Assembly: GCA_041658185.1 (NCBI GenBank)
Contig: JBBAAR010000005.1
Location: forward strand, 106,442-170,441
Direction of reading: 5' to 3'
Source of the DNA: UBA8919 sp041658185
GTDB taxonomy: Bacteria > Elusimicrobiota > UBA8919
DNA length: 64,000 bases
Part shown: one piece after another, positions 6,677 to 15,017 of the stretch
How positions within the stretch are numbered: the stretch's first letter is position 1
How the letters are laid out: the number at the start of each line of letters is the position of its first letter
Notes under the pieces: model-generated
What the model was told of the DNA's origin: nothing
The model's database searches: none
The model's input: only the letters and a program-made list of their open reading frames with translations
Position numbers and translations under genes: made by a program

Positions 6677-8413
6677 ATGTCCTATATTGTATTAGCAAGA
6701 AAATATCGGCCGCAGAAATTTGATGATATCGTTGGTCAGGAACATGTTACTCGTGTAATAAAAAATGCGATAAAAGAAAGAAGAGTCGCGCACGGTTATA
6801 TTTTTTCCGGTCAGCGCGGGGTCGGGAAAACCACTACCGCCAGAATTTTTGCGAAAGCACTAAACTGTAAAGAGGGACCGAAAGAGGAGCCCTGTAATAA
6901 ATGTGATTCCTGCCGTGAAATAGTCGGCGGCAATTCCATTGATGTAATGGAGATAGATGCCGCTTCAAACAGGGGAATAGACCAGATAAGGGATTTGAGG
7001 GAAAATATAAAATATGCTCCATCGTCATCAAAATATAAAATATACATTATTGATGAGGCGCACCAGATAACGAATGAGGCGTTTAACGCACTTTTAAAAA
7101 CGCTTGAAGAACCGCCCGCCCATGCGATTTTCATATTTGCGACCACATCAACCCAAAAGATTCCTCCGACGATACTTTCCAGATGTCAGCGGTTTAGTTT
7201 CCGTCCTTTATCAATAAAAGAAATAAGCGGGCAGATAGAAAAAATTGCCGAAAAGGAAAACATTAAAATAGATGCTCAGGCGGTTGCCGTAATTGCAAGA
7301 TCCGTCGGCGGTGCCTTGAGGGATGCGTTAAGCATTTTTGACCAGGTTATATCTTTTTGCGGTACGACTATAACTTCGCAGGATGTTATTTCTATTTTAG
7401 GTTGCGTCAAAGAGGACCTGCTTTCAGATATGTTTGAGTGCATAGAAAAAAATGACGCAAAAAAACTTTTGCAGATTGTAGATAAAACTGTGCTGCTCGG
7501 ATATGACCCTCTCAATATCGCTACCGATTTGCAGGAGTATATAAGATGTGTAATGCTTTACAAAATTTCTCCCGATTTGGTGCGAACCCTCTCCGATACG
7601 GAAAAACTGGAATTGTATTCTCAGAATTTATCCATTGATGTTTTGTTCCGGTTGGTACAAATACTTTCCGACTGTATTGAACAGATGAAAAATGCCGAGC
7701 AGCCGTCCGTTATTTTAGAGGTTTTCTGCGTGAAACTCACTCAAAAATATGTGGGTTTGGATGAACTGATAAGCCGTCTTGAAAATCTGGAGTTATCATC
7801 TAATCCGGCAGTTGAAATTGAACTGGAAAAATCGGCGCCGAAAATTGTCCAAGTTGAGACAAAAGCAGTGGCTTCGCCGCCGTTACGCTCTCTGAAAGAA
7901 GCGGCGCCGGTAAAAATTCCTCTTGAAAAAGTTCGTTTGACGTGGAATGAAATTTCAAAAGACGGAAAAATCAGGCCCCGCGTTCTGGCCTGTTTTTCGG
8001 ATGCAAAAATATCGGAGATTCAGAATGACGGGACTTTTGTCGTTGAATTCGGAGATTCCTATAAGATGGAAACTGTTTTATCAAACAAAGATGAATGGCT
8101 TCCTTTGATGGAAAAAAAACTGGGCGGTAAGTTTTCCTTTACCGCAAAAGTTGCATCTATAAATAATCCGGAAAATGAAGAAACGGAAGATGAAATTGCG
8201 CCTGCCGAAACCATTATAAGCAATGAAGACGATGATACGGAATCTTCTATTGCAATTTCTGTGCCGTCATCAAAGCCTTCGGCATCGCCCGGCGGTAAAA
8301 ATAAAAAATCTGACGCAATGTCCCCGCGGAACGACTCCACCTCAGCGGTTAAAAATATTATTGATTTATTCGGAGGTAATGTTGTGGACGCGCCCGGGGA
8401 TAACAAACTTTAA
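6677..8413 (+). CDS. dnaX: DNA polymerase III subunit gamma/tau (clamp loader)
   Basis: ATPase subunit of the clamp loader that places the sliding clamp on primed DNA. The N-terminal AAA+ domain has Walker A GQRGVGKTT (residues 45-53), a zinc module with cysteines at 64, 73, 76 and 79, Walker B IIDEAH (124-129) and the SRC arginine-finger motif (168-170). Domain III follows to about residue 360. The last 200 residues are low-complexity and charged, typical of the tau tail, and contain a short conserved block (VRLTWNEISKDGK). 578 residues is normal. It is followed after 3 bases by recR; the small YbaB/EbfC gene often found between them is absent. Confidence 0.97.
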   Translation: MSYIVLARKYRPQKFDDIVGQEHVTRVIKNAIKERRVAHGYIFSGQRGVGKTTTARIFAKALNCKEGPKEEPCNKCDSCREIVGGNSIDVMEIDAASNRGIDQIRDLRENIKYAPSSSKYKIYIIDEAHQITNEAFNALLKTLEEPPAHAIFIFATTSTQKIPPTILSRCQRFSFRPLSIKEISGQIEKIAEKENIKIDAQAVAVIARSVGGALRDALSIFDQVISFCGTTITSQDVISILGCVKEDLLSDMFECIEKNDAKKLLQIVDKTVLLGYDPLNIATDLQEYIRCVMLYKISPDLVRTLSDTEKLELYSQNLSIDVLFRLVQILSDCIEQMKNAEQPSVILEVFCVKLTQKYVGLDELISRLENLELSSNPAVEIELEKSAPKIVQVETKAVASPPLRSLKEAAPVKIPLEKVRLTWNEISKDGKIRPRVLACFSDAKISEIQNDGTFVVEFGDSYKMETVLSNKDEWLPLMEKKLGGKFSFTAKVASINNPENEETEDEIAPAETIISNEDDDTESSIAISVPSSKPSASPGGKNKKSDAMSPRNDSTSAVKNIIDLFGGNVVDAPGDNKL

Positions 8414-8416
8414 TAA

Positions 8417-9001
8417 ATGATTAAGCCGCTCGTCCGTCTTATTGATGCGTTCAAGAAACTTCCCGGTGTCGGACAAAAACAGGCGGAAAGATTTGCTTTT
8501 TTCATAGTAAAGAGTTCTCAGAATGACGCCGAAAATTTAGCATCGTCAATAATCAACGCAAAAAAAAGTATAAAGACCTGTTCCGTCTGTTGTTCTCTGT
8601 GCGAGGAAAGTCCGTGCGAAATTTGTTCCAATGAAAACAGGGACAGGAAAAAAATATGCGTCGTTGAAAGTTATACCGACTTACAGGTAATAGAAAAGAC
8701 AGGAAAATACAAGGGGCTTTATCATGTTTTGTTGGGAGTTCTTTCTCCGTTAGACGGCGTTCATCATGACGATTTGACTCTAAAACTTCTTATGAAACGA
8801 TTAGGTGCAATAGAGGAAGTTCTCATTGCCACCAATCCGACGGTTGAAGGTGATGCTACGGCAATGTATATTTCGCAACTTGTAAAACCGCACAATATAA
8901 AAATCACCCGTCTTGCAAAAGGTATTCCGTCGGGAGGAAGCATAGAGTATTCCGATGAAATAACACTGATAAACGCACTTGACGGAAGAAAAGAAATTTA
9001 A
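8417..9001 (+). CDS. recR: Recombination protein RecR
   Basis: DNA repair protein that works with RecO to load RecA at gaps. All hallmarks are present: an N-terminal helix-hairpin-helix (LIDAFKKLPGVGQKQAERFA), a four-cysteine zinc finger (CSVCCSLCEESPCEIC, with extra cysteines), a Toprim domain (VVESYTDLQVIEKTG; TNPTVEGDATAMYI) and the C-terminal LAKGIPSGGSIEYSDEITL block. 194 residues is the usual length. It starts 3 bases after the dnaX stop, so the two are almost certainly co-transcribed. The ribosome site is weak (TTTAATAA before the ATG), which suggests coupled translation. Confidence 0.97.
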   Translation: MIKPLVRLIDAFKKLPGVGQKQAERFAFFIVKSSQNDAENLASSIINAKKSIKTCSVCCSLCEESPCEICSNENRDRKKICVVESYTDLQVIEKTGKYKGLYHVLLGVLSPLDGVHHDDLTLKLLMKRLGAIEEVLIATNPTVEGDATAMYISQLVKPHNIKITRLAKGIPSGGSIEYSDEITLINALDGRKEI

Positions 9002-9017
9002 TATAATAAAACAGTTA

Positions 9018-9042
9018 TGGAAATTTTAATGGAAAATTTCCA
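9018..9042. repeat. Perfect hairpin after recR
   Basis: TGGAAATTTT and AAAATTTCCA form a perfect 10-bp stem with loop AATGG. There is no T-run, so it is more likely an RNA-stabilising or processing hairpin before tRNA-Asn than a terminator. A second small inverted repeat TTATCA...TGATAA follows at about 9052-9072. Confidence 0.5.
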
Positions 9043-9093
9043 GAAAATTTATTATCAAGCGAGCGATGATAACACAGGAATACCCTTTATAAT

Positions 9094-9165
9094 TCAGGCG
9101 TAGCTCAATGGTGGAGCATCCGGCTGTTAACCGGAGGGTTGTAGGTTCGAATCCTACCGCCTGAG
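9094..9165 (+). tRNA. tRNA-Asn (GTT)
   Basis: Acceptor stem TCAGGCG/CGCCTGA, D-arm GCTC...GAGC, anticodon stem CCGG with loop CTGTTAA (anticodon GTT), and T-arm GTAGG-TTCGAAT-CCTAC. CCA is not encoded, in contrast to tRNA-Ala at 2283. Confidence 0.95.
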
Positions 9166-9222
9166 TGAAAATTTTTAGCGTCGGAGAAAATCCGTACCCC
9201 GGCTGGACTTCGAACCTAAATT

Positions 9223-9253
9223 AACCACTGATGGCAAATAAGTGGTTTTTTTT
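9223..9253 (+). terminator. Intrinsic terminator after tRNA-Asn
   Basis: AACCACT and AGTGGTT pair around a 12-nt loop, followed by TTTTTT. It lies about 60 bp beyond the tRNA and before the promoter of the toxin-like gene. Confidence 0.75.
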
Positions 9254-9273
9254 ATTCAGCAAAAATATTATTA

Positions 9274-9302
9274 TTGTTTTTGAATAAATAATTTGCTATA
9301 AT
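9274..9302 (+). promoter_or_regulatory. Promoter of zeta-toxin-like operon, TTGTTT-17-TATAAT
   Basis: TTGTTT (9274-9279) and a perfect TATAAT (9297-9302), with 17 bp between, 30 bp before the ATG of the gene at 9332. Confidence 0.65.
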
Positions 9303-9331
9303 AAAAGTGAAATATTTTTTAAGGTTATGTT

Positions 9332-9898
9332 ATGAAAAATAAAAATGTTTACATAATTGCCGGCCCAAATGGAGCCGGTAAAACTACTTTTGCTATAAAA
9401 TTTTTACCTGACTATGCAGAATGCCAACATTTTATCAATGCTGATTTAATTGCCCAGGGGTTGTCACCTTTTTTTCCTCAAATTGCTGCGATTAGAGCCG
9501 GAAGACTTGTTCTTGAACAAATTCACAAGTTTGCAGAAAAAAATGTAGATTTTGCTTTTGAGACGACATTATCCGGTAAATCATATATTCGTCTTTTAAG
9601 AACTTTAAAAAAGAAAGGTTATTGCATACATCTTTTCTTTTTATGGATTCCGACGACGGAATTGGCCCTTGCCCGTATTAAGGAAAGGGTCGCAGAAGGC
9701 GGGCATGATGTGCCTGCGCAGGATGTCCGCCGGCGTTTTCACCGTGGAATTTTTAATCTGGTTAAATTTTATAAACAACTATTGGATTCATGGATGTTGT
9801 TCAATAATTCAAAATCTATTCCCGAATTAATTGCTAAAGAAAAAGAAGGCAGAATAACAATTGTTGATAAAGATTTATTTAGACAAATTATGAAATAA
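9332..9898 (+). CDS. Zeta-toxin-like P-loop kinase
   Basis: P-loop ATPase of the zeta toxin / AAA_33 type. Members of the zeta family phosphorylate UDP-N-acetylglucosamine or related sugars and block cell-wall synthesis. The Walker A motif IIAGPNGAGKTTFA is at residues 9-21, the INADLIA segment of zeta proteins is at 37-43, FAFETTLSG (family substrate-loop motif) is around 71-79, and a basic ERV...RRRFHRG lid with arginines is around 115-140. 188 residues matches the short chromosomal zeta-like group. A 55-aa gene follows 14 bases later and is probably its partner. Actual toxicity is inferred. Confidence 0.85.
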   Translation: MKNKNVYIIAGPNGAGKTTFAIKFLPDYAECQHFINADLIAQGLSPFFPQIAAIRAGRLVLEQIHKFAEKNVDFAFETTLSGKSYIRLLRTLKKKGYCIHLFFLWIPTTELALARIKERVAEGGHDVPAQDVRRRFHRGIFNLVKFYKQLLDSWMLFNNSKSIPELIAKEKEGRITIVDKDLFRQIMK

Positions 9899-9912
9899 AG
9901 GAGCCGGGCACT

Positions 9913-10080
9913 ATGAAAAAACATAAAACGTTACAGGACAAAGCAGAAATAGCACTTAAAGAAGCGGTTCGCGAAGTCGTAGAACGTCATATTCAGACCG
10001 GTCGACCCCTTGCAATCTGGCAGAACGGCAAGGTGGTAAAAGTATCGCCCGACCAAATTTCGCGTATTAGCAAAAAATAA
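9913..10080 (+). CDS. Small partner (putative antitoxin) of the zeta-like kinase, 55 aa
   Basis: MKKHKTLQDKAEIALKEAV starts a helix with a conserved-looking VREVVERHIQTGRPLAIW stretch followed by NGKVVKVSPDQI. Proteins of this kind (a helix, then 'RPLAIW..GKVV') commonly accompany short zeta-like kinases in bacterial genomes. The ribosome site is AAAGGAG. The gene order, toxin first and small partner second, is the reverse of the epsilon-zeta system. The antitoxin role is inferred from context. Confidence 0.72.
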   Translation: MKKHKTLQDKAEIALKEAVREVVERHIQTGRPLAIWQNGKVVKVSPDQISRISKK

Positions 10081-10140
10081 CATATCAAAAGCAGCCTTTC
10101 CAAAAAATTCATTTAACTGAAACTTGTTGAGTTATAAATT

Positions 10141-10542
10141 TTGTTTGAGTCATATCAAAAAATAGCAAGACAATATAAAAGCCCGCCGCTTAAATATGAG
10201 AGAAAACTCATATCGCTTGCCAAAAGAGGAAAAACTTCCGCAATAAAAGAATTATTGTTTTATCAGATAAGATTTTTTATATTCAGAATAAAAACTGTTC
10301 TTTATCCGAAGATTTTAAGTCGGTACGGCGATGATGTACTTCAAAATTGTATAATGTTTGCTATGATAAAAATATCTTCATACAATATGAAGTATAAGAA
10401 TAAACAGGGAAAATTACAGCCGGTGTATTTCAGGACATATTTATGGAAAGGTATAACCGGTGTTATAATAAATTCTGTAAAAAGAAAAAAAGAAATATGT
10501 TTTTCTGATTTATCCGATTTGAGAATAAAACAATATAAATAA
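10141..10542 (+). CDS. Sigma-70 region-2-like protein (short, possibly truncated)
   Basis: Begins with TTG (no good ATG or ribosome site), giving 133 residues. The pattern KLISLAKRGKTSAIKELLF..., then YGDDVLQNCIMFAMIKI, then YFRTYLWKGITGVIINSVKRKK matches the layout of sigma-factor region 2 (core-binding helix, -10 reading, promoter melting). Region 4, which should follow, is absent. The next 130 bases are broken by stops in all forward frames. It may be a decayed ECF sigma factor or a stand-alone region 2. It is AT-rich compared with its neighbours. Confidence 0.45.
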   Translation: MFESYQKIARQYKSPPLKYERKLISLAKRGKTSAIKELLFYQIRFFIFRIKTVLYPKILSRYGDDVLQNCIMFAMIKISSYNMKYKNKQGKLQPVYFRTYLWKGITGVIINSVKRKKEICFSDLSDLRIKQYK

Positions 10543-10752
10543 TTCGGAAAATTCGCATAGTGAAAAAATAAAATTATTCAGATCAATTTTTATGCAATAC
10601 TCTTCAAAAAACTGAAGTTCAGGCGATTTTAGATGAAACAACCGCAAAATTTTGCGTATTTGCCATAAAATAGGTTCGAACGTCGTCCAGCTCCTGGAGT
10701 TTTTATTTTTTACCGATGAGCCACCGACGAAGAATGTCGGTTTTTTTATTGC
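10543..10752. other. Non-coding stretch after the sigma-like ORF, ending in a terminator
   Basis: No gene is visible. Around 10560-10660 is AT-rich sequence that could be the decayed 3' half of the preceding gene, with several stops. At 10690-10699 there is an odd CTCCTGGAG palindrome. At 10724-10748 CCGAC and GTCGG with TTTTTTT form an intrinsic terminator. Confidence 0.5.
10724..10748 (+). terminator. Intrinsic terminator
   Basis: CCGAC-GAAGAAT-GTCGG followed by TTTTTTT. A short stem, but with a good T-run, just before the promoter of the sigma-54-like gene. Confidence 0.7.
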
Positions 10753-10815
10753 TTGAAAAATTAAGGAAAAAAAGTATACTTAAAAGAGAGGAATAATAAA
10801 ACAGGATTATTCCTC
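10753..10815 (+). promoter_or_regulatory. Promoter TTGAAA-16-TATACT plus a 10-bp leader hairpin
   Basis: The -35 box is TTGAAA (10753-10758) and the -10 box TATACT (10775-10780). The transcript would start with a perfect hairpin GAGGAATAAT (10788-10797) / ATTATTCCTC (10806-10815) with an 8-nt loop. The leader to the ATG at 10881 is about 95 nt, long enough for regulation, but its role is unknown. Confidence 0.55.
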
Positions 10816-10880
10816 CGAAGGAGTCCATCCGGACAATATCAGGCCAAGATTCAATTGCATTTCGGATAATTATTGTTGAA

Positions 10881-11972
10881 ATGAAATTTATGAGGGCAAG
10901 ACAAACACAGGATAGAAAACCTAAACAAATTATCAGATTATTTAGCCGGATAAAATCCGCTAATCTAATGGAACTCCCGGAAAAAGAATTCAAAAAATTT
11001 GCCGGAGAAATTGAAAGTTCGCAACTATTTAAGAAATTGAAGGATGATAGGATTATCAAATTAGAAAAGTTATCTTCTGTAAATTCTCCTTTGTGTTTTT
11101 ATGAGTTGAAAGAAGAAATTTTTTCAGGCAGGAGTTTATTAGATGTAGAATCTTTCTTAAATGGCAAAGAAAATGTTATCCGGATAATTAGACGTTTGGG
11201 AGTCGATAAATTTAAGCGATACTTTTTAAGTGAAGATTCCGTCTCTGATTCGGAAATTGCCGGTAAATGTGATTTATCAATAAAAGAAATTTACAAGATA
11301 AAAAAATTGGTTGACGAGTTGCTTATCCGGAATGAGTCGCAGATACAAAGCCCTGCTGAAAATAAAATCAATGAGATTTACTATAACAAAATTGCTTCAA
11401 TCATAAAAGAAGACGGCAAATTTACAATCGGTTATTTGAATTTTCGTTTGTATCGCGGGACATATATCGTTGATTACGCCAAAATCGGACAACTAAAAAA
11501 GCAGAATTATTTTACAAACACAGAAATAGAAGAACTTCGCAAATTACTTCAAAATATAGAATTGATTAACGGACGTAAACTGGCGATACACCGGATATTA
11601 GAGAGTATTATAAAATACCAAAAAAACTATTTGAAATCCGGAGACCTTTTGGATTTGACACCGTTAACTCAGCATGAATTAAGCCGCAGAACAGGGATAT
11701 CTACAAGTCATATCTGCCGTGTAATCAGATATAAAAGTATTGAAACTCCCCGGGGAGAAGAGGCGCCGTTAAAGTTTTTCTTTCCCAATAAAAAGTTAAT
11801 AATAAAGAACTATATTAAAGATATATTCGGAGATAAAAGTAAAAATATAAATTCAGATCAAGAACTTAAAATCAAAATAGAAACGGAATTAAAATTACCA
11901 ACCTCACGGCGGTCGGTTACACTTTATAGAAATGAATTACAAGACAGAGAGGGGGATATAAAAAATGACTAA
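10881..11972 (+). CDS. Divergent sigma-54 (RpoN-like) factor
   Basis: 363 residues, shorter than typical RpoN (about 450-500). The C-terminal half matches sigma-54: KLAIHRILESIIKYQKNYL (230-251), then DLTPLTQHELSRRTGISTSH-IC-RVIRYKSIETPRGE (258-293), LKFFF (297-301), and an RpoN-box-like SRRSVTLYR (342-350; family consensus ARRTVAKYR), which reads the -24 element. Residues 14-50 (KQIIRLFSRIKSANLMELP) weakly resemble region I, which contacts enhancer-binding proteins. A helix-rich middle replaces the usual core-binding region. The box carries S, S and L in place of A, T and A. It sits directly before an NtrB/NtrC-like pair. It could be the main sigma-54 or an alternative paralogue. Confidence 0.8.
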   Translation: MKFMRARQTQDRKPKQIIRLFSRIKSANLMELPEKEFKKFAGEIESSQLFKKLKDDRIIKLEKLSSVNSPLCFYELKEEIFSGRSLLDVESFLNGKENVIRIIRRLGVDKFKRYFLSEDSVSDSEIAGKCDLSIKEIYKIKKLVDELLIRNESQIQSPAENKINEIYYNKIASIIKEDGKFTIGYLNFRLYRGTYIVDYAKIGQLKKQNYFTNTEIEELRKLLQNIELINGRKLAIHRILESIIKYQKNYLKSGDLLDLTPLTQHELSRRTGISTSHICRVIRYKSIETPRGEEAPLKFFFPNKKLIIKNYIKDIFGDKSKNINSDQELKIKIETELKLPTSRRSVTLYRNELQDREGDIKND

Positions 11973-12429
11973 CAAACAGGACGTGCATGAGATTTTACCT
12001 CATTTAGAAAAGAAGAACGTCGGCGTTCTTGGAACAGTAGATAAAGATTTAAAATATGTCAGGTTAAGAGTTATGTATTACGGAGTAGACAGCAAATTTA
12101 ATTGTTATCTTATGTCTACAAAAGGCAGTCCAAAGGTAGAACAGATTTTATCTTCCTTAAACGTATCATTCATTGTATTCGGATTAGAAAACCCTTACGA
12201 TAATTCATGGGAAATTGAAATTGACGGAAGGGCTGAACTTTTGAAATCGCCGTCGGAAATAAACACTGCATTAAAAAAGTTGGAAGGGCGCAATCCGTTT
12301 GCTGATGTATCTATAGAATCAGGTATTACCGGACAGTTTGATTTAATAAAACTTACTCCTAAAGTTGTCAGGTTTAGACTCTATGGAGAGGCATTAAAGG
12401 GAACACCTCCTACGGTTTTAGAGTTGTAG
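11965..12429 (+). CDS. Pyridoxamine-5'-phosphate-oxidase-like FMN-binding split-barrel protein
   Basis: 154 residues with the split-barrel pattern: NVGVLGTVDKDLKYVRLRVM (about 17-37), a second strand set CYLMSTKGSPKVEQILSS, then WEIEIDGRAEL and a C-terminal KVVRFRLYG. General-stress and flavin-binding members of this superfamily have the same order. It overlaps the sigma-54-like gene by 8 bases and is 18 bases before the sensor kinase, so it belongs to the same operon. Cofactor and substrate cannot be read from the sequence. Confidence 0.75.
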   Translation: MTNKQDVHEILPHLEKKNVGVLGTVDKDLKYVRLRVMYYGVDSKFNCYLMSTKGSPKVEQILSSLNVSFIVFGLENPYDNSWEIEIDGRAELLKSPSEINTALKKLEGRNPFADVSIESGITGQFDLIKLTPKVVRFRLYGEALKGTPPTVLEL

Positions 12430-12446
12430 GAAGTAGATGAAAAAGA

Positions 12447-13568
12447 ATGCAACAAGAAAAGAATTTTTTAAAATGCTGGGAACATTACAAATGTAATAAA
12501 ACAGAATGTCCTGCGTACCGCTCAAATGACTTGCGTTGCTGGTTGCAGTGCGGGACGTATTGTCATAACGAGATACAGGGGACTTGGTTAGAAAAAATGG
12601 AAGCATGCATTAAATGTGAGGTGTTTACTGTAAATTTTCAAGAAGAAAATTCTATAGAGACAATTTCTCTGATAGAAAGCCAATTTGAAGATTATAAACG
12701 AAAAGTAATAGAAAGAACAAAGCAACTTGAGGAAGCAAATAAAAAACTGATGGAATTTAAACTTACCAGTGTATATATTCTAAAAGAGCTGGATAAGAAG
12801 AGTACGGAACTACTTAAAGCAAGAGAAGATTTGGAGAAAAGAGTTCAGGAAAGAACCAAAAAATTGCATGAAGTTCAGACACAACTTGTCCAGTCGGCTA
12901 AAATGGCGGCTATGGGTAGATTTTCTGCCGGTATTGCTCATGAGATTAACAATCCGTTAGCAGGGATGCTCAACTGCGTGCGCAGTTTATTAGGCAATCC
13001 CGGAATTAAAGGTGAAAATAGAGGATATTTAGAATTAGTTCTAAAAGGATTGCTTCGTATTGAAAATACCATCGGCCAGACTTTGAGTTTCTCCGGCCGG
13101 CGGGAATTCAAACCTATGCTATCCGATATTAACCAGTTAATTAAGGAAGCGTTGGCTTTTATTAAACATCGTTTAGAAGAACAGAAGATTATTCTTGAAC
13201 AGAATTTGTCCGAATCTTTACCTGCTATTTTAGTTGACCCGCATCAACTGCAACAGGTATTTATGAATGTAATAAGTAACGCTTTATATTCCTTATCTGC
13301 GGGAGGGACTTTAACCATCACCACTGCGACAAACGGTAAAAATATGAAGATTAAATTCATTGACACGGGGTGCGGAATTAAACAGGAAGATTTAGATAAA
13401 GTTTTTGACCCTTTTTTTACTACTAAAGAAGTCGGGAAAGGGGTAGGTTTAGGTCTTTCTATCAGTTATACGATAATTCAACAACACGGCGGTAAAATTG
13501 ATATAAAAAGTAAAGAAAACGAAGGAACGACCGTAACCGTTACTTTACCTTTGAGGGATTCAATATGA
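12447..13568 (+). CDS. Sensor histidine kinase with N-terminal cysteine-rich two-CW domain
   Basis: Soluble NtrB-like kinase. Residues 8-60 form a Cys-rich domain with two CW pairs (KCWEHYKC ... CPAY ... CWLQCGTYC ... CIKCEVF; cysteines 10, 16, 21, 31, 35, 39, 54, 57). Such 'two-CW' domains may bind a metal or FeS cluster and could sense redox state. A coiled coil (75-150) leads to the HisKA box GIAHEINNPLAG with phospho-acceptor His165. The HATPase_c domain follows (NALYSLSAGG; DTGCGIKQEDLDKVFDPFFTT; GVGLGLSIS). No membrane helix is present. It overlaps the response regulator by 4 bases and should be its partner. Confidence 0.9.
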   Translation: MQQEKNFLKCWEHYKCNKTECPAYRSNDLRCWLQCGTYCHNEIQGTWLEKMEACIKCEVFTVNFQEENSIETISLIESQFEDYKRKVIERTKQLEEANKKLMEFKLTSVYILKELDKKSTELLKAREDLEKRVQERTKKLHEVQTQLVQSAKMAAMGRFSAGIAHEINNPLAGMLNCVRSLLGNPGIKGENRGYLELVLKGLLRIENTIGQTLSFSGRREFKPMLSDINQLIKEALAFIKHRLEEQKIILEQNLSESLPAILVDPHQLQQVFMNVISNALYSLSAGGTLTITTATNGKNMKIKFIDTGCGIKQEDLDKVFDPFFTTKEVGKGVGLGLSISYTIIQQHGGKIDIKSKENEGTTVTVTLPLRDSI

Positions 13569-14902
13569 CAAATAAAAAAATACTGATAGTTGATGACGAA
13601 GAACTTATGCGGATTACTCTCCAGGATAGTTTAACAAAGGAAGGGTATGAAGTAAGCGTAGCTTCCGACGGCGAAGAAGGATGGAAAAAATTTAAAGAAG
13701 TATACCCGGCGCTGATTTTGTCCGACCTTAAAATGCCCGTGATTGACGGCATCACTCTGTTGGAAAAAGTAAAAGGGATTTCACCGGAAACAATGATGAT
13801 TATGATGACCGGTTATGGAACAATAGAATCCGCAGTTCAGGCAATGAAATTAGGCGCTTACGATTACATTACCAAACCCTTTCTTCCGGAAGATATGATT
13901 CTATTAGTAAAAAGAGCTCTTGAAGTTTATAATCTAAGAGAAGAAAATAAATTCTTACGTCAAAAATTAAAAGAGCGGACTAAATTGGAAGGTCTAATAG
14001 GTAAGAATGAAAAAATGCAGGAAGTATATCAACTAATTACTACTGTGGCTAAAACTACCGCTACCGTGCTTGTTTACGGTGAAACCGGTACGGGAAAAGA
14101 ATTAGTTGCGGAAGCGATTCATAATTTAAGCCCGCGTAAAGATAAACCGTTAATAAAAGTCAGTTGTTCCGCTTTATCTGAAACACTCTTAGAAAGCGAA
14201 CTGTTCGGTCATGAAAAAGGTGCATTTACTGATGCAGTTTCCCGCAAAATCGGCCGGTTTGAAATGGCTGATAAAGGCAGTTTATTTCTTGACGATGTAG
14301 ATGATATAAAACCGGAAGTCCAGGTTAAATTACTCCGTGTCTTGCAGGAAAGAAAATTTGAACGGGTAGGCGGAACGGAGACGTTACAAGTTGATGTCCA
14401 TCTTATCGCTGCCGCTAAAAGAGATTTATTAGATTTAATTAAAGAAGGTAAATTCCGCGAGGATTTATATTACCGGTTGAATGTTATCCCGATGTATATG
14501 CCGCCTCTCCGGGAAAGAAAAGACGACATCCCACTTTTAGTGAACCATTTTATTGAAAAATATGCCGGAAAAAATAAAAAAGAAATTTCTCCCGAAGCAC
14601 TTCAATTATTAATCTGGTATGACTGGCCGGGGAATATCAGGGAATTAGAGAATGTAATTGAACGAGCTATTACCCTTTCTGACAAAAAAGAAATTACACC
14701 GGCGGATTTACCTCCTTTCTTAAAAAAAGAGACCCCAAACATTGAAACAAAAACCATTCAGAAGGTAGTAGAAGAGTCGGAAAAAGAACATATACTTAAA
14801 GTCCTGTCACAGACCAAAGGTCACAAGAAAGAAGCCGCAAAGATATTAGGAATCACACCAAAAACCCTATGGCAAAAAATCAAAGAATACGGAATTGAGT
14901 AG
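13565..14902 (+). CDS. NtrC-family sigma-54-dependent response regulator
   Basis: Enhancer-binding activator with all three domains. The receiver (1-120) has the acid pocket D10/D11 and phospho-site D54 (ILSDLKMP). The AAA+ domain has Walker A GETGTGKE, the sigma-54 contact loop GAFTDA, Walker B LFLDDVDD and R-finger region FREDLYYRLNV. The C-terminal Fis-type helix-turn-helix is HKKEAAKILGITPKTLWQKI. It is the obvious partner of the divergent sigma-54 and the two-CW kinase in the same operon. Its targets are unknown. Confidence 0.95.
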   Translation: MTNKKILIVDDEELMRITLQDSLTKEGYEVSVASDGEEGWKKFKEVYPALILSDLKMPVIDGITLLEKVKGISPETMMIMMTGYGTIESAVQAMKLGAYDYITKPFLPEDMILLVKRALEVYNLREENKFLRQKLKERTKLEGLIGKNEKMQEVYQLITTVAKTTATVLVYGETGTGKELVAEAIHNLSPRKDKPLIKVSCSALSETLLESELFGHEKGAFTDAVSRKIGRFEMADKGSLFLDDVDDIKPEVQVKLLRVLQERKFERVGGTETLQVDVHLIAAAKRDLLDLIKEGKFREDLYYRLNVIPMYMPPLRERKDDIPLLVNHFIEKYAGKNKKEISPEALQLLIWYDWPGNIRELENVIERAITLSDKKEITPADLPPFLKKETPNIETKTIQKVVEESEKEHILKVLSQTKGHKKEAAKILGITPKTLWQKIKEYGIE

Positions 14903-14945
14903 ACACCTCTTCTGAAAACATAAAAAAAAATCTAAAAAATAACTC

Positions 14946-14974
14946 TTGACAAACTTGTAAAGATATGATATAAT
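14946..14974 (+). promoter_or_regulatory. Consensus promoter of the arsR-dsrE-sqr operon
   Basis: Perfect TTGACA (14946-14951) and TATAAT (14969-14974), 17 bp apart. The start region carries TTTAGATATAACGAAACTAA, with partial symmetry that could be the operator of the ArsR-type repressor encoded next. GGGGGGTGATT before the ATG is the ribosome site. Confidence 0.88.
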
Positions 14975-15017
14975 TTAGATATAACGAAACTAATTGACTA
15001 TAGGGGGGTGATTAAAA

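Noticed and set aside
2283..6677. Second copy of the tRNA-Ala 3' end as the far attachment site
   Set aside because: Scanned by eye to dnaX; no repeat of the ACTCCCTTCACCTCCACCA end was found.
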